DNA from: DATBLE01 sp036555585
GTDB taxonomy: Bacteria; Actinomycetota; Thermoleophilia; Gaiellales; Gaiellaceae
Length of the DNA stretch: 64,000 bases
NCBI GenBank assembly: GCA_036555585.1
Contig: DATBLE010000012.1
Location: 124,001-188,000 of the forward strand
Reading direction: 5' to 3'
Shown here: in pieces, positions 32,790-42,100 of the stretch
Layout of the letters: every line of letters starts with the position of its first letter
Position numbering within the stretch: the first letter of the stretch is position 1
Made by a program: the position numbers and the translations under genes
The notes under the pieces: generated by a model
The model's input: only the letters and a program-made list of their open reading frames with translations
Told to the model about the DNA's origin: nothing
Database searches by the model: none

Positions 32790-33653
32790 ATGTCCGGCCC
32801 GGACCTGATCGACCTCCGTCACCAGGGCGACCGTGTCGTCGGCTGCTACCTGCTGGAGACCGACGACGGCCTCGCCCTGCACGACTGCGGGCCGACCACC
32901 TGTCTGCCGGCGCTGAAGCAGGCGCTCGCCGACCGCGGTCTGGAGCTCACCGACGTCCGCCACCTGCTCCTCTCGCACATCCACCTCGACCACGCAGGCG
33001 CCGCCGGGACGATCGTCCGCGAGCATCCCGGCCTGCGCGTCCACGTCTCCGAGATCGGCGCACCGCACCTGATCGACCCCGCGAAGCTCGAGGCCAGCGC
33101 ACGTCGCCTCTACGGCGAGGCCTTCGACATCCTCTGGGGCGAGCTGGCGCCGGTGCCGCCGGGCAACGTGGACGTAGTCGGCGACCGGGTCGTCGGCCTC
33201 GACTGCTTCCCTTCGCCCGGCCACGCCGCTCACCACGTCTGCTACCTCCACCGGGACGGCACGCTGTATGCGGGCGACGCCGCCGGCGTCCGCATCCAGC
33301 CCGGCGCGCACGTCTGGCCGGTCTGCCCGCCGCCGGAGTGCGACGTCGAGGCCTGGTTCCGGACCTTCGAGGGGATCGAGCGCCGCCGGCCCGAACGCCT
33401 CGCCCTGATCCACTTCGGCGTCGCGGGCTCGCCGTCGGAGCACCTGGCACTCGCCCGCGAAGGCTTGACCAAGTGGGCCGAGCGCGGCCGGAAGGGCCTC
33501 GACGAGCAGGCGTGGGTGGACGCGGCCAGGCACGACCTCGTCGCGGTCGTCGGCCAGGAGGAAGCCGACCACTGGCAGCGCGCCGCGCCCCTCTGGCAGT
33601 CCTACCTCGGGATGAAGCGCTACTGGGACAAGAAGGCAGAAGCGGTCATCTAG
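32790..33653 (+). CDS. Metallo-beta-lactamase-fold hydrolase
   Basis: 287 residues. Zinc motif SHIHLDHAGAAG, further ligands in PGHAAHH (His), YAGDAAG (Asp) and IHFGVAG (His). The C-terminal 80 residues are an added helical region (WAERGRKGLDEQAWVDAARHDL) similar to the winged segment of MBL hydrolases of the LACTB2/SoxH type. Substrate unknown. The 111-base upstream gap contains one DnaA-box-like TTATCCACA (32701-32709). Confidence 0.85.
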   Translation: MSGPDLIDLRHQGDRVVGCYLLETDDGLALHDCGPTTCLPALKQALADRGLELTDVRHLLLSHIHLDHAGAAGTIVREHPGLRVHVSEIGAPHLIDPAKLEASARRLYGEAFDILWGELAPVPPGNVDVVGDRVVGLDCFPSPGHAAHHVCYLHRDGTLYAGDAAGVRIQPGAHVWPVCPPPECDVEAWFRTFEGIERRRPERLALIHFGVAGSPSEHLALAREGLTKWAERGRKGLDEQAWVDAARHDLVAVVGQEEADHWQRAAPLWQSYLGMKRYWDKKAEAVI

Positions 33654-33672
33654 GGCCGCTCGCCGATCGATC

Positions 33673-34050
33673 TCAGGGAGCCGCGAAGGTCGTAACCGCC
33701 AGCGTCTTCTCCTCGCGGCCTTCCCGGTAGTCCGGGCCGAGCTTCTCCTCCAGCGTCCGCTCCAGCTGCCCGGAGGCGGCCAGCTCCTCGACGATGTCGG
33801 CGCCTCCGATCAGCTCGCCGCGCACGAAGACCTGCGGGATGGTCGGCCAGCCGGACTGGGCCGTGAGCTCCTGGCGGATCGCCGGGTCGGGCAGGACGTC
33901 GACCGCGGTGACGGGGGCGCCCGCGCGACGGAGCGCCTCGAGCGCCCGCAGCGAGTTGCCGCACATCACCATCTGGGGCGTCCCCTTCATGAAGAGGGCG
34001 ACGTCCTCGCCTTCGATCACCTGCCGGATGTTCGAGCTGAGCTCACTCAT
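33673..34050 (-). CDS. grxD: Monothiol glutaredoxin, Grx4 family
   Basis: 125 residues: ALFMKGTPQMVMCGNSLRALEAL, SGWPTIPQVFVRGELIGGADIVEEL. The family's CGFS active site reads CGNS here, keeping the single Cys. Monothiol Grx carry [2Fe-2S] clusters shared with BolA; the bolA gene is directly upstream and overlaps by 4 bases. A 25-residue extension follows the fold. Confidence 0.9.
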   Translation of the reverse strand: MSELSSNIRQVIEGEDVALFMKGTPQMVMCGNSLRALEALRRAGAPVTAVDVLPDPAIRQELTAQSGWPTIPQVFVRGELIGGADIVEELAASGQLERTLEEKLGPDYREGREEKTLAVTTFAAP

Positions 34051-34280
34051 GACGTCCCTTTCGTCTTGATCCGCAGTTCGTGGATGGTGCCGTCCCCGAG
34101 CGGCCCGGCCAAGGCCTCGTTGACGAGCCGGTGCTGGTCGAGCAGCGACAGCCCGGCGAAGCGCGGGCTCGAGACGGTCACCTGGAAGTGGTCGCCCGTG
34201 CCGGTGCGGTCCTGCACGTCCAGCTCCGACGCGTCCGGAAACGCCTCCACCAGCAACGCGCGAATCGTCTCGGCGGCCAC
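34047..34280 (-). CDS. bolA: BolA-family protein
   Basis: 77 residues: RALLVEAFPDASELDVQDRTGTGDHFQVTVSSPRFAGLSLLDQHRLVNEAL, ending in ELRIKTKG. BolA proteins pair with monothiol glutaredoxins in iron-sulfur cluster handling, and the gene for one follows in the same operon. The His that binds the cluster is in DQHRLV. GTG 34280 lies 6 nt after TAGCAT. Confidence 0.92.
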   Translation of the reverse strand: MAAETIRALLVEAFPDASELDVQDRTGTGDHFQVTVSSPRFAGLSLLDQHRLVNEALAGPLGDGTIHELRIKTKGTS

Positions 34281-34286
34281 CGGCCC

Positions 34287-34292
34287 ATGCTA
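34287..34292 (-). promoter_or_regulatory. Leaderless -10 (TAGCAT) for bolA
   Basis: TAGCAT, then 6 nt, then GTG 34280 on the minus strand; drives bolA-grx. Confidence 0.5.
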
Positions 34293-34310
34293 GCCACCAG
34301 GGCTTCCTGG

Positions 34311-34340
34311 AGGGACAGTCCCCTCCGGGGGACAGTCCCT
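34311..34340. repeat. Palindromic repeat, AGGGACAG type, double
   Basis: Two GGGACAGTCCC palindromes (34312-34322 and 34329-34339) separate by CTCCGG, making a 30-base near-palindrome. Related to 23254-23280, and both are followed by TNTAGCG. It lies between the bolA promoter and the stop of the glycosyltransferase. Confidence 0.6.
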
Positions 34341-35381
34341 TTAGCGACCGATAACGGCGCGGAACGCGCGCAGGTAATCCCCGACCATCCGCTCGGGCGA
34401 GAAGTGCTGCTGCGCGTAGCGGACGAGCTCGAACGGGTCGAGGGCGTCCGCCTCCTCGATCGCCGCCGCCATCAGCCGGTAGTCGTCGACGATGATGCCG
34501 CTCCGTCCCTGCTCGATCACCTCGGGGACGGCGCCCCAGCGGGTGGCCACGACCGGCGTCCCGCACGCCATCGACTCGATCATCACCAGGCCGAACGGCT
34601 CCTCCCACTCGATCGGAAACAGCGTCGTCCGCGCGTTCTGCAGCAGCTCGACCTTCTCGCCGTGGGTGACCTCGCCCAGGTACTCGATCTCGTCGGAGAG
34701 GTGCGGGGCGACGTACTCGTCGAAGTACTGCTGCTCGAGCGGCTCGCGCTTCTTGCCGGCGATCTTCAGCGGCAGGCCGGCGGAGAAGGCGACGTCGATC
34801 GCCCGGTGGCAGCCCTTGTCGGGGCTCATCCGGCCGAGGAAGAGCAGGTAGTCGCCGCGGTGCGGCTTCACCGGGTAGAGCGAGAAGTCGAGCGCGTTCG
34901 GGCAGTTCGCCACCCAGGGGAAGTGCGGCTTCGGCTTGCGCTGGTTCATCGAGATCGAGATGAAGCCGATCCGCGGCGCGACCTCGGCGATCTGCTCGTA
35001 GATGACGCCGCCCTCGCCGTCGAGCGGGCCGTGGATCGTGTGCAGGACCGGCCTCTCGATCAGTCCTCCGATCGCCGCGGCCGGCAGCCCGGAATGGTCG
35101 TTGATCACGTCGAACTCGTCCGCGCGCGCGTACGCGGCCAGGCAGTGCTGGAGCTCGGGGAGGGTCTGGCCGATCCGCGCGCTCGGCGCCGTCGGGAAGA
35201 CCGAGGAGAGCTTCGCCCGGGTGTGCGAGTCGCCGGAGGCAAAGAGCGTGACGTCGTGGCCGGCGTCGGCCAGCCCGTCGGCGAGCAGCCAGACGATCCA
35301 CTCGATCCCGCCGTAGCCGGTCGGCGGCACCGGGAACCAGACCGGGCTGATCACGGCGATGCGCAGCGGGCGGTCGCTCAT
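34341..35381 (-). CDS. GT4-family glycosyltransferase
   Basis: 346 residues, GT-B fold. N-terminal PVWFPVPPTGYGGIEWIVWLLADGL (acceptor side), then YLLFLGRMSPDKGCHRAID and the GT4 donor motif EEPFGLVMIESMACGTPVVATRWGAVPEVI (E-x7-E). Third gene of the SDR/debranching-like operon, 14 bases after it, suggesting alpha-glucan or compatible-solute metabolism. Exact donor and acceptor unknown. Confidence 0.88.
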   Translation of the reverse strand: MSDRPLRIAVISPVWFPVPPTGYGGIEWIVWLLADGLADAGHDVTLFASGDSHTRAKLSSVFPTAPSARIGQTLPELQHCLAAYARADEFDVINDHSGLPAAAIGGLIERPVLHTIHGPLDGEGGVIYEQIAEVAPRIGFISISMNQRKPKPHFPWVANCPNALDFSLYPVKPHRGDYLLFLGRMSPDKGCHRAIDVAFSAGLPLKIAGKKREPLEQQYFDEYVAPHLSDEIEYLGEVTHGEKVELLQNARTTLFPIEWEEPFGLVMIESMACGTPVVATRWGAVPEVIEQGRSGIIVDDYRLMAAAIEEADALDPFELVRYAQQHFSPERMVGDYLRAFRAVIGR

Positions 35382-35394
35382 CTCACGGTCCCGG

Positions 35395-37461
35395 TCATGC
35401 CCGCTCCACCGTCACCCGGCCGTCCTCGACGCGGACGTCCCAGGACCGGCCGAAGGCCCGGACCCCCGACAGCAGCAGGGAGCCCGCCCACTCGGGCAGC
35501 TCGTCGACCACCGTCGTCCGCAGGCTCCGGTCGGCGCGGTCGGGCTCGAGCCCGAGCAGCACCTGCAGGAGCAGGACGGGAGTCCCGGCCGCCCAGGCCT
35601 GGGGCCGTGCGGCCGTCGGATAGGCGATCGGGAACGGAGTCGTGTCCCTCGACAGGCCGGCGAACACCTCCGGCAGCTCGAAGTCGAAGTAGACGGCCGC
35701 CTCGAGCATCTGCCGGACGATCCGCAACGCCTGTTCGCGCCGGCCGTAGCGCGCGAGGCCCGCCGCGATCAGGGAGTTGTCGTGCGGCCAGACCGTACCG
35801 TTGTGGTACGAGAGCGGGCTGTACCCGGCGTCCTCGGTCGACATCGTCCGGACGCCCCAGCCCGACCAGAGCGAGTCGCCCGACAGCGCCGCGACCACCT
35901 GGTCGACGCGACCGGGCGGGACGATTCCGCTCCAGAGCAGCTGGCCGATGTTGGAGCACAGCGAGTCGACCTGCCGCTTCTCGGCGTCGAGCGCCAGCGC
36001 GTAGTGCCCGCGCTCCTCGACCCAGAACGCCTCGTCGAACCGCCGCCGCAGCCGGTCCGCCCCGGCCTCGAGCCGATCGGCCAGCTCCGGGTCGTTCCAC
36101 GCCTCGCGCGCGAGCTCGGCCGCGCGCCGCTTCGCGTCGTAGACGTACCCCTGCACCTCGCACGGCGCGATCGGCGCCCGGGCGAGCCGCCCGTCCGCGA
36201 AGCGCTGCGAGTCGCCCGAGTCCTTCCACGACTGGTTCTCGAGGCCGCGCTCGGTCCGTCGCCGGTACTCGACGAAGCCGTCGCCGTCGAGATCGCCGTG
36301 CTGGTCGATCCACGCGAGCGCGCGCAGCGCCGGCTCGCGCAGCTGCGCCGCGAGCCCCGTATCGCCGGTCCAGCGCCAGACCTCCGACAGCAGGATCAGG
36401 TAGAGCGGCGTGGCGTCGAGCGTCCCGTAGTAGCGGGGGAACCAGACCTTGGCGGCCTTGCCGTGGCGGACCTCGTGGACGATCTTCCCCGGCTCGGCGT
36501 CGATCTTCGGATCGTCTTCGACCGCCTGGAGCTCGGCGAGCACCTCGAGCGCGCCGTGGGCGAGCTCCGAGCCGAACAGGAGCGTCTGGTAGGAGGTGAT
36601 CAGCGTGTCCCGGCCGAAGACCGTCATGAACCAGGGCATGCCGGCGGCGGGCAGGCGCGCGATCCCGCCGTCTCCGCCGCGCATCCGCAGCGAGGCGAGG
36701 TCGGAGACCGACCGCGCGAACGTGTGCTCGAGCGCATCCCAGCTCGCGTCCAGCTGCGGCACGCGCAGCTGCCAGGCGGTGAGCGAGTCGTGCACCCGGG
36801 CGCGCTCCTCGCCGAAGCGGCGCGGGCTGACGCGGCCGGCCGCCTTCCGGCGCCGGACGCCGCTGGGCACGACGTACGTCGTCACCTCCCAGCAGGCACG
36901 GGGCTCGAGCTCCACCCAGTAGCGCATCGTGCCGCCCTCCACCTCGCCCGGCTTGGAGAACCCCACCTGCGTCCGCGCGCCGTCGCCGCCGTCGTCCGCC
37001 AGCACGAACCTGGTGCGCTCCTCGTCGAAGTCGGGCGTCGCCGGCTCGGGCAGCGGCTTCGCGCGCAGCGGGTCGCCGAGCGCGAAGTCGCGCTCCTTGA
37101 CCGCGAAGATGTCCGCGAAGTCGCTGGCGACGTGAATCGCGAGCTCGAACGACACCGGCTGGGTGCTGACGTTCTCGACGACGATCCGTTCCTGCATCGC
37201 GTCCGAGACGAACCGTTCCCTGACGATCGCGACCGAATCGTGCGCAAGTCCGCGCACCGGCGGGTTACGGAGGTAGAACGCCGCCGAGAAGTAGTCGACC
37301 TTCCCCGACGAGAGCAGCAGGGGCGCCGCCTCGTTCACGGTCAGCCGGAAGAGCGACAGGAAGCGGGTGTCGCGGGCGAAGAACCCGCCCGTCTCCTCGA
37401 AGATGTCGCCGCGCTCGTCGCAGATGCAGAACGTCGAGCCTTCGAGAATCGTCAGCGCCAT
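35395..37461 (-). CDS. Glycogen debranching (amylo-alpha-1,6-glucosidase)-like enzyme
   Basis: 688 residues. N-terminal beta-sandwich of the GDE_N_bis type (about 1-215: FFARDTRFLSLFRLTVNE). C-terminal (alpha/alpha)6 barrel (about 230-690) as in GH13-associated debranchers/GH63: MPWFMTVFGRDTLITSYQTL, WFPRYYGTLDATPLYLILL, NQSWKDSGDS and YHNGTVWPHDNSLIAAGL. Ferments of this type hydrolyse alpha-1,6 or related glucosyl links. Good Shine-Dalgarno AAGGAG before ATG 37461. Confidence 0.88.
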   Translation of the reverse strand: MALTILEGSTFCICDERGDIFEETGGFFARDTRFLSLFRLTVNEAAPLLLSSGKVDYFSAAFYLRNPPVRGLAHDSVAIVRERFVSDAMQERIVVENVSTQPVSFELAIHVASDFADIFAVKERDFALGDPLRAKPLPEPATPDFDEERTRFVLADDGGDGARTQVGFSKPGEVEGGTMRYWVELEPRACWEVTTYVVPSGVRRRKAAGRVSPRRFGEERARVHDSLTAWQLRVPQLDASWDALEHTFARSVSDLASLRMRGGDGGIARLPAAGMPWFMTVFGRDTLITSYQTLLFGSELAHGALEVLAELQAVEDDPKIDAEPGKIVHEVRHGKAAKVWFPRYYGTLDATPLYLILLSEVWRWTGDTGLAAQLREPALRALAWIDQHGDLDGDGFVEYRRRTERGLENQSWKDSGDSQRFADGRLARAPIAPCEVQGYVYDAKRRAAELAREAWNDPELADRLEAGADRLRRRFDEAFWVEERGHYALALDAEKRQVDSLCSNIGQLLWSGIVPPGRVDQVVAALSGDSLWSGWGVRTMSTEDAGYSPLSYHNGTVWPHDNSLIAAGLARYGRREQALRIVRQMLEAAVYFDFELPEVFAGLSRDTTPFPIAYPTAARPQAWAAGTPVLLLQVLLGLEPDRADRSLRTTVVDELPEWAGSLLLSGVRAFGRSWDVRVEDGRVTVERA

Positions 37462-37485
37462 GCCATTTCTCCTTCGGAGAACTGG

Positions 37486-38223
37486 CTAGACCCGATGAAT
37501 CCGCCCACCACTCGTCTGGGCCAGCGCCTTCACCACGATCTCGTCAACGTTTACGTGCAGCGGGCGCGTCAGCGCGAAGAGGATGCAGTCGACGACGTCC
37601 TCGGCGGTCAGCGGCTCCACCCCCCGGTAGACCGCGCTCGCCTTCTCCTCGTCGCCCCGGAACCGCACGAGCGAGAAGCTCGTCTCGGCGAGCCCGGGCG
37701 CCAGCGCGGTCACGCGGATCGGGCGGCCGAGCAGGTCCTCCCGCAGCGCCTGGCTGAACATCGCCGTCGCCGCCTTGACGGCGCAGTAGACGGCGGCGTT
37801 CTCGTACGCGCCGCGGCCGGCGATCGAGTCGATGTTGACGATGTGCCCTCCGTCCCTGAGGTGCGGCAGGCAGAGCCGTGTCATCCGCATCAGCCCGTGG
37901 ACGTTCGCCTCGATCATCCACTCCTCGTCCTCTTCGTTCGACTCCCAGAACGGGTAGCGGCCGAGCGCGCCGCCGGCGTTGTTGACCAGGATGTCGACGC
38001 CGCCCCCGAGCCCGTCGAGCGCAGCCGAGACGAAGCGCTCGCAGCTCTCGGGCTCGGTGACGTCGAGCTCGTGGACGACGTCGCCCTCGAGCAGGTCGAC
38101 ACGGCGTGCGCCGACCGCGACCTTGACGCCCGCGTCGCGCAACGCCGCCGCGGCGGCCTTGCCGAACCCGCTGGAGGCGCCGGTGACGATCGCGGTCTTG
38201 CCCTCGAGCGGGATCGCAGGCAC
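37486..38223 (-). CDS. Short-chain dehydrogenase/reductase
   Basis: 245 residues. Rossmann motif TGASSGFGKAAA, NNAG in DILVNNAGGALG, catalytic Ser in NIDSIAGRG and YCAVK. Most like YdfG-type SDRs acting on 3-hydroxy acids or sugars. GTG 38223 lies 6 nt after TAGATT. First gene of a three-gene operon with the debranching-like enzyme (24-base gap) and glycosyltransferase. Confidence 0.87.
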   Translation of the reverse strand: MPAIPLEGKTAIVTGASSGFGKAAAAALRDAGVKVAVGARRVDLLEGDVVHELDVTEPESCERFVSAALDGLGGGVDILVNNAGGALGRYPFWESNEEDEEWMIEANVHGLMRMTRLCLPHLRDGGHIVNIDSIAGRGAYENAAVYCAVKAATAMFSQALREDLLGRPIRVTALAPGLAETSFSLVRFRGDEEKASAVYRGVEPLTAEDVVDCILFALTRPLHVNVDEIVVKALAQTSGGRIHRV

Positions 38224-38229
38224 GGCCGG

Positions 38230-38235
38230 AATCTA
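38230..38235 (-). promoter_or_regulatory. Leaderless -10 (TAGATT) for SDR operon
   Basis: TAGATT, then 6 nt, then GTG 38223 on the minus strand. It overlaps the last codons of the cation efflux gene. Confidence 0.45.
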
Positions 38236-39150
38236 TCGATGCAAAGGTGAGCGGCGGCGGAACGACGGCCCGAGCTGGACCGTGCCTGGTGCGTGCTCGA
38301 CCTGGAGCGTCGAGTGGTGGAGCTCGTACCGCTCGGCGAGCATCGCCTCGAGCCCGCGGCGGACGCCGTGGCAGTCGGCGCCGGGAGCGACCAGCACGTG
38401 CGCCGAGAGCACGGGGAAGCCGCTCGTCAGCGTCCAGACGTGCAGGTCGTGCACCTCGCGTACGTCGGGGACGGCCACGATCGTCCGCGCGACCTCGTCC
38501 GGGTCGATGTTTCCGGGGGAGGCTTCGAGGAAAATGTGCGTCGAGTCACGAATGAGCCCGAAGGCGGCCCAGAACATCAGCCCGGCGACCACCAGCCCCG
38601 CGATCGGGTCGACGCGGTCCCAGCCGGTGAGCAGGATGATCAGGCCGGCCACGGCGGTGCCCACGAACGCGAGCAGGTCGGTGGCGACGTGCATGAACGC
38701 CCCGCGCACGTTGAGGCTCTCCCGGCTCGCGCGGGACAGGAGGGCGGTCGCGACCAGATTGACCGCGATCGCCGCCAGAGCGACGACGAGCACGACGCCG
38801 CCGCGGACGTCGACCGGGGAAACCAGCCGCCTGATCGCTCCGTACACGATCCAGATGCCCACGAGCGCGAGCATCAGGCCGTTCGCCTGCGCCGAGAGGA
38901 TCTCCAGCCGCCGGAACCCGTACGTCCAGCGCCCCTGCGCCGGTCTCGCGGCGAGGGTGGCGGCCACGACCGCGAACCCGAGCGCGAGCACGTCCGAGAT
39001 CAGGTGCCCGGCGTCGGCGAGCAGCGCGAGCGACCCCGCGACGATGCCGGTGACGATCTCGCCGACCATCAGCCCGGCGATCAGCGCGAGCGCGCCGATC
39101 AGCAGCCGCTGGTCGGCTTCCAGGCGGTGCTCGTGGTCGTGCGCGTGCAT
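38233..39150 (-). CDS. Cation diffusion facilitator (CzcD-like)
   Basis: 305 residues. His-rich N-terminus (HAHDHEHR), six membrane helices, metal site HLISD-type in LLADAGHLISDVLALG and HVATDLLAFVG, and a C-terminal cytoplasmic domain (VHDLHVWTLTSGFPVLSAHVLV). Exports Zn, Co or Cd in exchange for protons. ATG 39150 lies 7 nt after TAGCCT; GTG one codon upstream is possible. Confidence 0.92.
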   Translation of the reverse strand: MHAHDHEHRLEADQRLLIGALALIAGLMVGEIVTGIVAGSLALLADAGHLISDVLALGFAVVAATLAARPAQGRWTYGFRRLEILSAQANGLMLALVGIWIVYGAIRRLVSPVDVRGGVVLVVALAAIAVNLVATALLSRASRESLNVRGAFMHVATDLLAFVGTAVAGLIILLTGWDRVDPIAGLVVAGLMFWAAFGLIRDSTHIFLEASPGNIDPDEVARTIVAVPDVREVHDLHVWTLTSGFPVLSAHVLVAPGADCHGVRRGLEAMLAERYELHHSTLQVEHAPGTVQLGPSFRRRSPLHR

Positions 39151-39157
39151 CACCGAC

Positions 39158-39163
39158 AGGCTA
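39158..39163 (-). promoter_or_regulatory. Leaderless -10 (TAGCCT) for CDF gene
   Basis: TAGCCT, then 7 nt, then ATG 39150 on the minus strand. Confidence 0.45.
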
Positions 39164-39186
39164 ACCCGGGGACCAGAACACGCGTC

Positions 39187-39192
39187 TACACT
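39187..39192 (+). promoter_or_regulatory. Leaderless -10 (TACACT) for FtsH-like gene
   Basis: TACACT, then 6 nt, then ATG 39199; divergent from the CDF promoter. Confidence 0.55.
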
Positions 39193-39198
39193 GCGCAA

Positions 39199-42100
39199 AT
39201 GAGTAGTGCGGACGCTGTCCAGCCGCCCGCGCTCGCCGCGCCCGACGAGCAGCGCGCGCTGAACGACCAGTGGCGGGCGTTGCGCCGCTCGGCAACGATC
39301 GTCGCGGTGCTCTGTGCCCCGGCCGTCTTCCTCTGGCTCTGGCAGATCCAGGACGTGACGATCGGCTGGGCGGTCGTCGCGACCGCGCTCGGCGTGTTCG
39401 CGTTCCGCGGCCTGCTCGACCTGATCTTCCGCCGGTTCATCCCCTGGCCGAGCCTGTTCGCGGTCGACGACCCGCGCGTTCGCGAGGAGGACGTGGTCAA
39501 CCGGCGCCGGGCGTGGTTCTGGCATTCGGTCTTCAAGTTCTTCTTCATCCTCGCGGTCATCGTCACGGTCGTCTTCGTCGTCCAGTGGATCTTCGGCGGC
39601 GACGTCACCTGGTGGGGGACCGCGAGCTCGATGGCGAACGGCGTCGCCGACGCGATCACCAGCCGCACCTGGTGGACGCAGGCGTTCCTCGTCCTCTTCC
39701 TGTTCCTCGCCAACTTCCTGATCTTCATGGGCCCGATGATGCTGATGGGCATCTCGCAGATAAAGGGCTTCGAGCCCGGCGACGCCAACTGGGGCGTGAA
39801 GCTCGAGGACGTCCGCGGCCAGGCCGAGGCGAAGGAGGAGGTGCGGCGGATCGTCAACCTCTGGCAGTCGGGCGAGGCGTTCGAGAAGGCGGGAGGCCGG
39901 CGCGAGCGCGGCATCCTCTTCCACGGCGCGCCGGGCACCGGCAAGACCATGCTGGCGAAGGCGATTGCTACCGGCTTCAACTCGCCGTTCGTCACCATCC
40001 CCGGCTCGGGGTTTGCTCAGACCTTCATCGGGATCGACGCCCTGATCGTCCGCTACCTCGCCCGCAAGGCGAAGCGCCTGGCCGCCAAGTGGGGCGGTCA
40101 GTGCATCGTCTTCATCGACGAGATCGACGCGGTCGGGATGCGGCGCGCGTCGCTCGGCGGTGGCGCGCCGTCGATGACGACCTCGACCACCGGCCGGTTC
40201 GACGACCACTGCTTCTACGGGCCGTACGGCGCGTTGACGGCGTCCGGCGACCTGATCCTGGAGACGCGCGGCTGGCGCGACCGGATCTTCGCCGAGCGCG
40301 AGCCGTCGGGCCCTGCGCCGTATCCCGGCTGGTACGCGCGGATGGCCGGAATCGTCAACCAGGCCTTCCCCGGCATGTTCGGCGGGATGGGCCAGCTCGC
40401 GCTGAACCAGCTGCTGGTGACGATGGACGGCATCGACAACCCGCCCTTCTGGCGTCGCTTCTGGACGAACCGGATCAACAACTTCCTCGACGCGACGTAC
40501 GTCGTCCCGCGGCGGGTCCGGGACATGTCGCTGCGCCTGCCGCCCGCCAGGCCGGCCGGCAACCAGATCTACTTCATCGGGGCGACGAACGTCCCGCTCG
40601 AGGCGCTCGACCCGGCGCTCCGCCGCCCGGGCCGCATGGGCCGCCACGTCTGGTTCCGGACGCCGACGAAGCAGGACCGCGAGGACATCTTCAACCTCTA
40701 CCTCGGCCGCGTCAGCCACGACCCGGAGCTGGACACCGAGCGCTCCCGCGACGAGCTCGCCCGCATCACCAACGGGTACGCGCAACCGCTGGATGCCGAG
40801 CTCTTGACCCCGGCAGGCTGGACGCGCATGGGCGACGTGCAGGTCGGCGACACGGTGATCGGAGCCGACGGACGACCGACCGAGGTCGTCGCCATCCACC
40901 CGCGAGGAGAGATGGACGTGTTCCGGGTCAGGTTCAACGACGGCACGTCGACCGAATGCACCGCCGACCATCTGTGGACGGTGGAGGCCAACGACCCCCG
41001 GATGGTGCAGCGCACGTTCACTCTCTCCGAGATCGTCGAACGAGGGCTCAGGTGGTCGTCCGGGGGCAGCAGGATGTACCTGCCGAAGACCGGCCCGGCC
41101 GAATTCGAGGGGCACGGCGAGCTGCCGCTGGATCCGTACTTCCTGGGGCTGCTGCTCGGGGACGGCGGGTTCACGTCGACGACGCCCGACTTCTGCACGG
41201 CCGACGCGGAGAGCCTCGCGGCTGTCGGCGCTCTCGCGCCGGCAGGCGTGACGCCCACGCAACACGGACCGATGAACTGGTGGCTGTCGGCGGGCCCGCG
41301 CGGCGGCGTTCAGCGCGGCAGGGTCAATCCGCTGACCCGGGCGCTGGGCGAGCTCGGCCTGTGGGGGGTGAGCGGACACGAGAAGTTCGTGCCCGCGCAG
41401 TACGCGTGGGCGGCGCCCGACGACCGGCTTGCGCTGTTGCAGGGCCTGATGGACACGGACGGGAGCCGGGACTACCGGCGTGGAACCGGCGCCGAGTTCT
41501 ACTCGCACTCCCGGCGGCTCGCGGACGACGTCGCCTTCTTGGCCCGGTCGCTCGGGGGGAGCGCCCGTGTGCGGGCGAAGCGGGACGGTTGGCGGGTCGC
41601 CGTGGACCTCCCGGAGGGGCTGATCCCGTTCCGGCTCTCGCGGAAAGCCGCCGAGTACCGCGCCTCCAGGAAGCCGTTCAGGAAGCGTCTCGTCGGCGTC
41701 GAGGCGATCGGCCGGAAGCAGGTGCAGTGCATCACCGTGGCAGCCCCGGACGGCCTCTACGTCACGGACGGCTACACGGTCACGCACAACTCCCCCGCTA
41801 TGGTCGAGCAGGTCTGCTCGATGGCGCTGACCCGGGCGCACCACGACGGGCGCGACAGCTTCACCCGCGAGGACATCATCGAGGCGATGACGACCGTCGA
41901 GTCGGGCACCGCCGTCGGGGTCGAGTACATCCCCGAGGAGACCCGGGCGGTGGCGATCCACGAGGCGGGCCACGCGGCGGCGGCGCACGTCTTCCTCAAG
42001 GGGGCCGAGTCGACGCGGATCTCGATCCGCATGCGCGCCGGCTCGCTCGGGCATCACCAGGCACTCGAGAAGGAGGAGCGCTTCAGCTCCTGGAAGAGCG

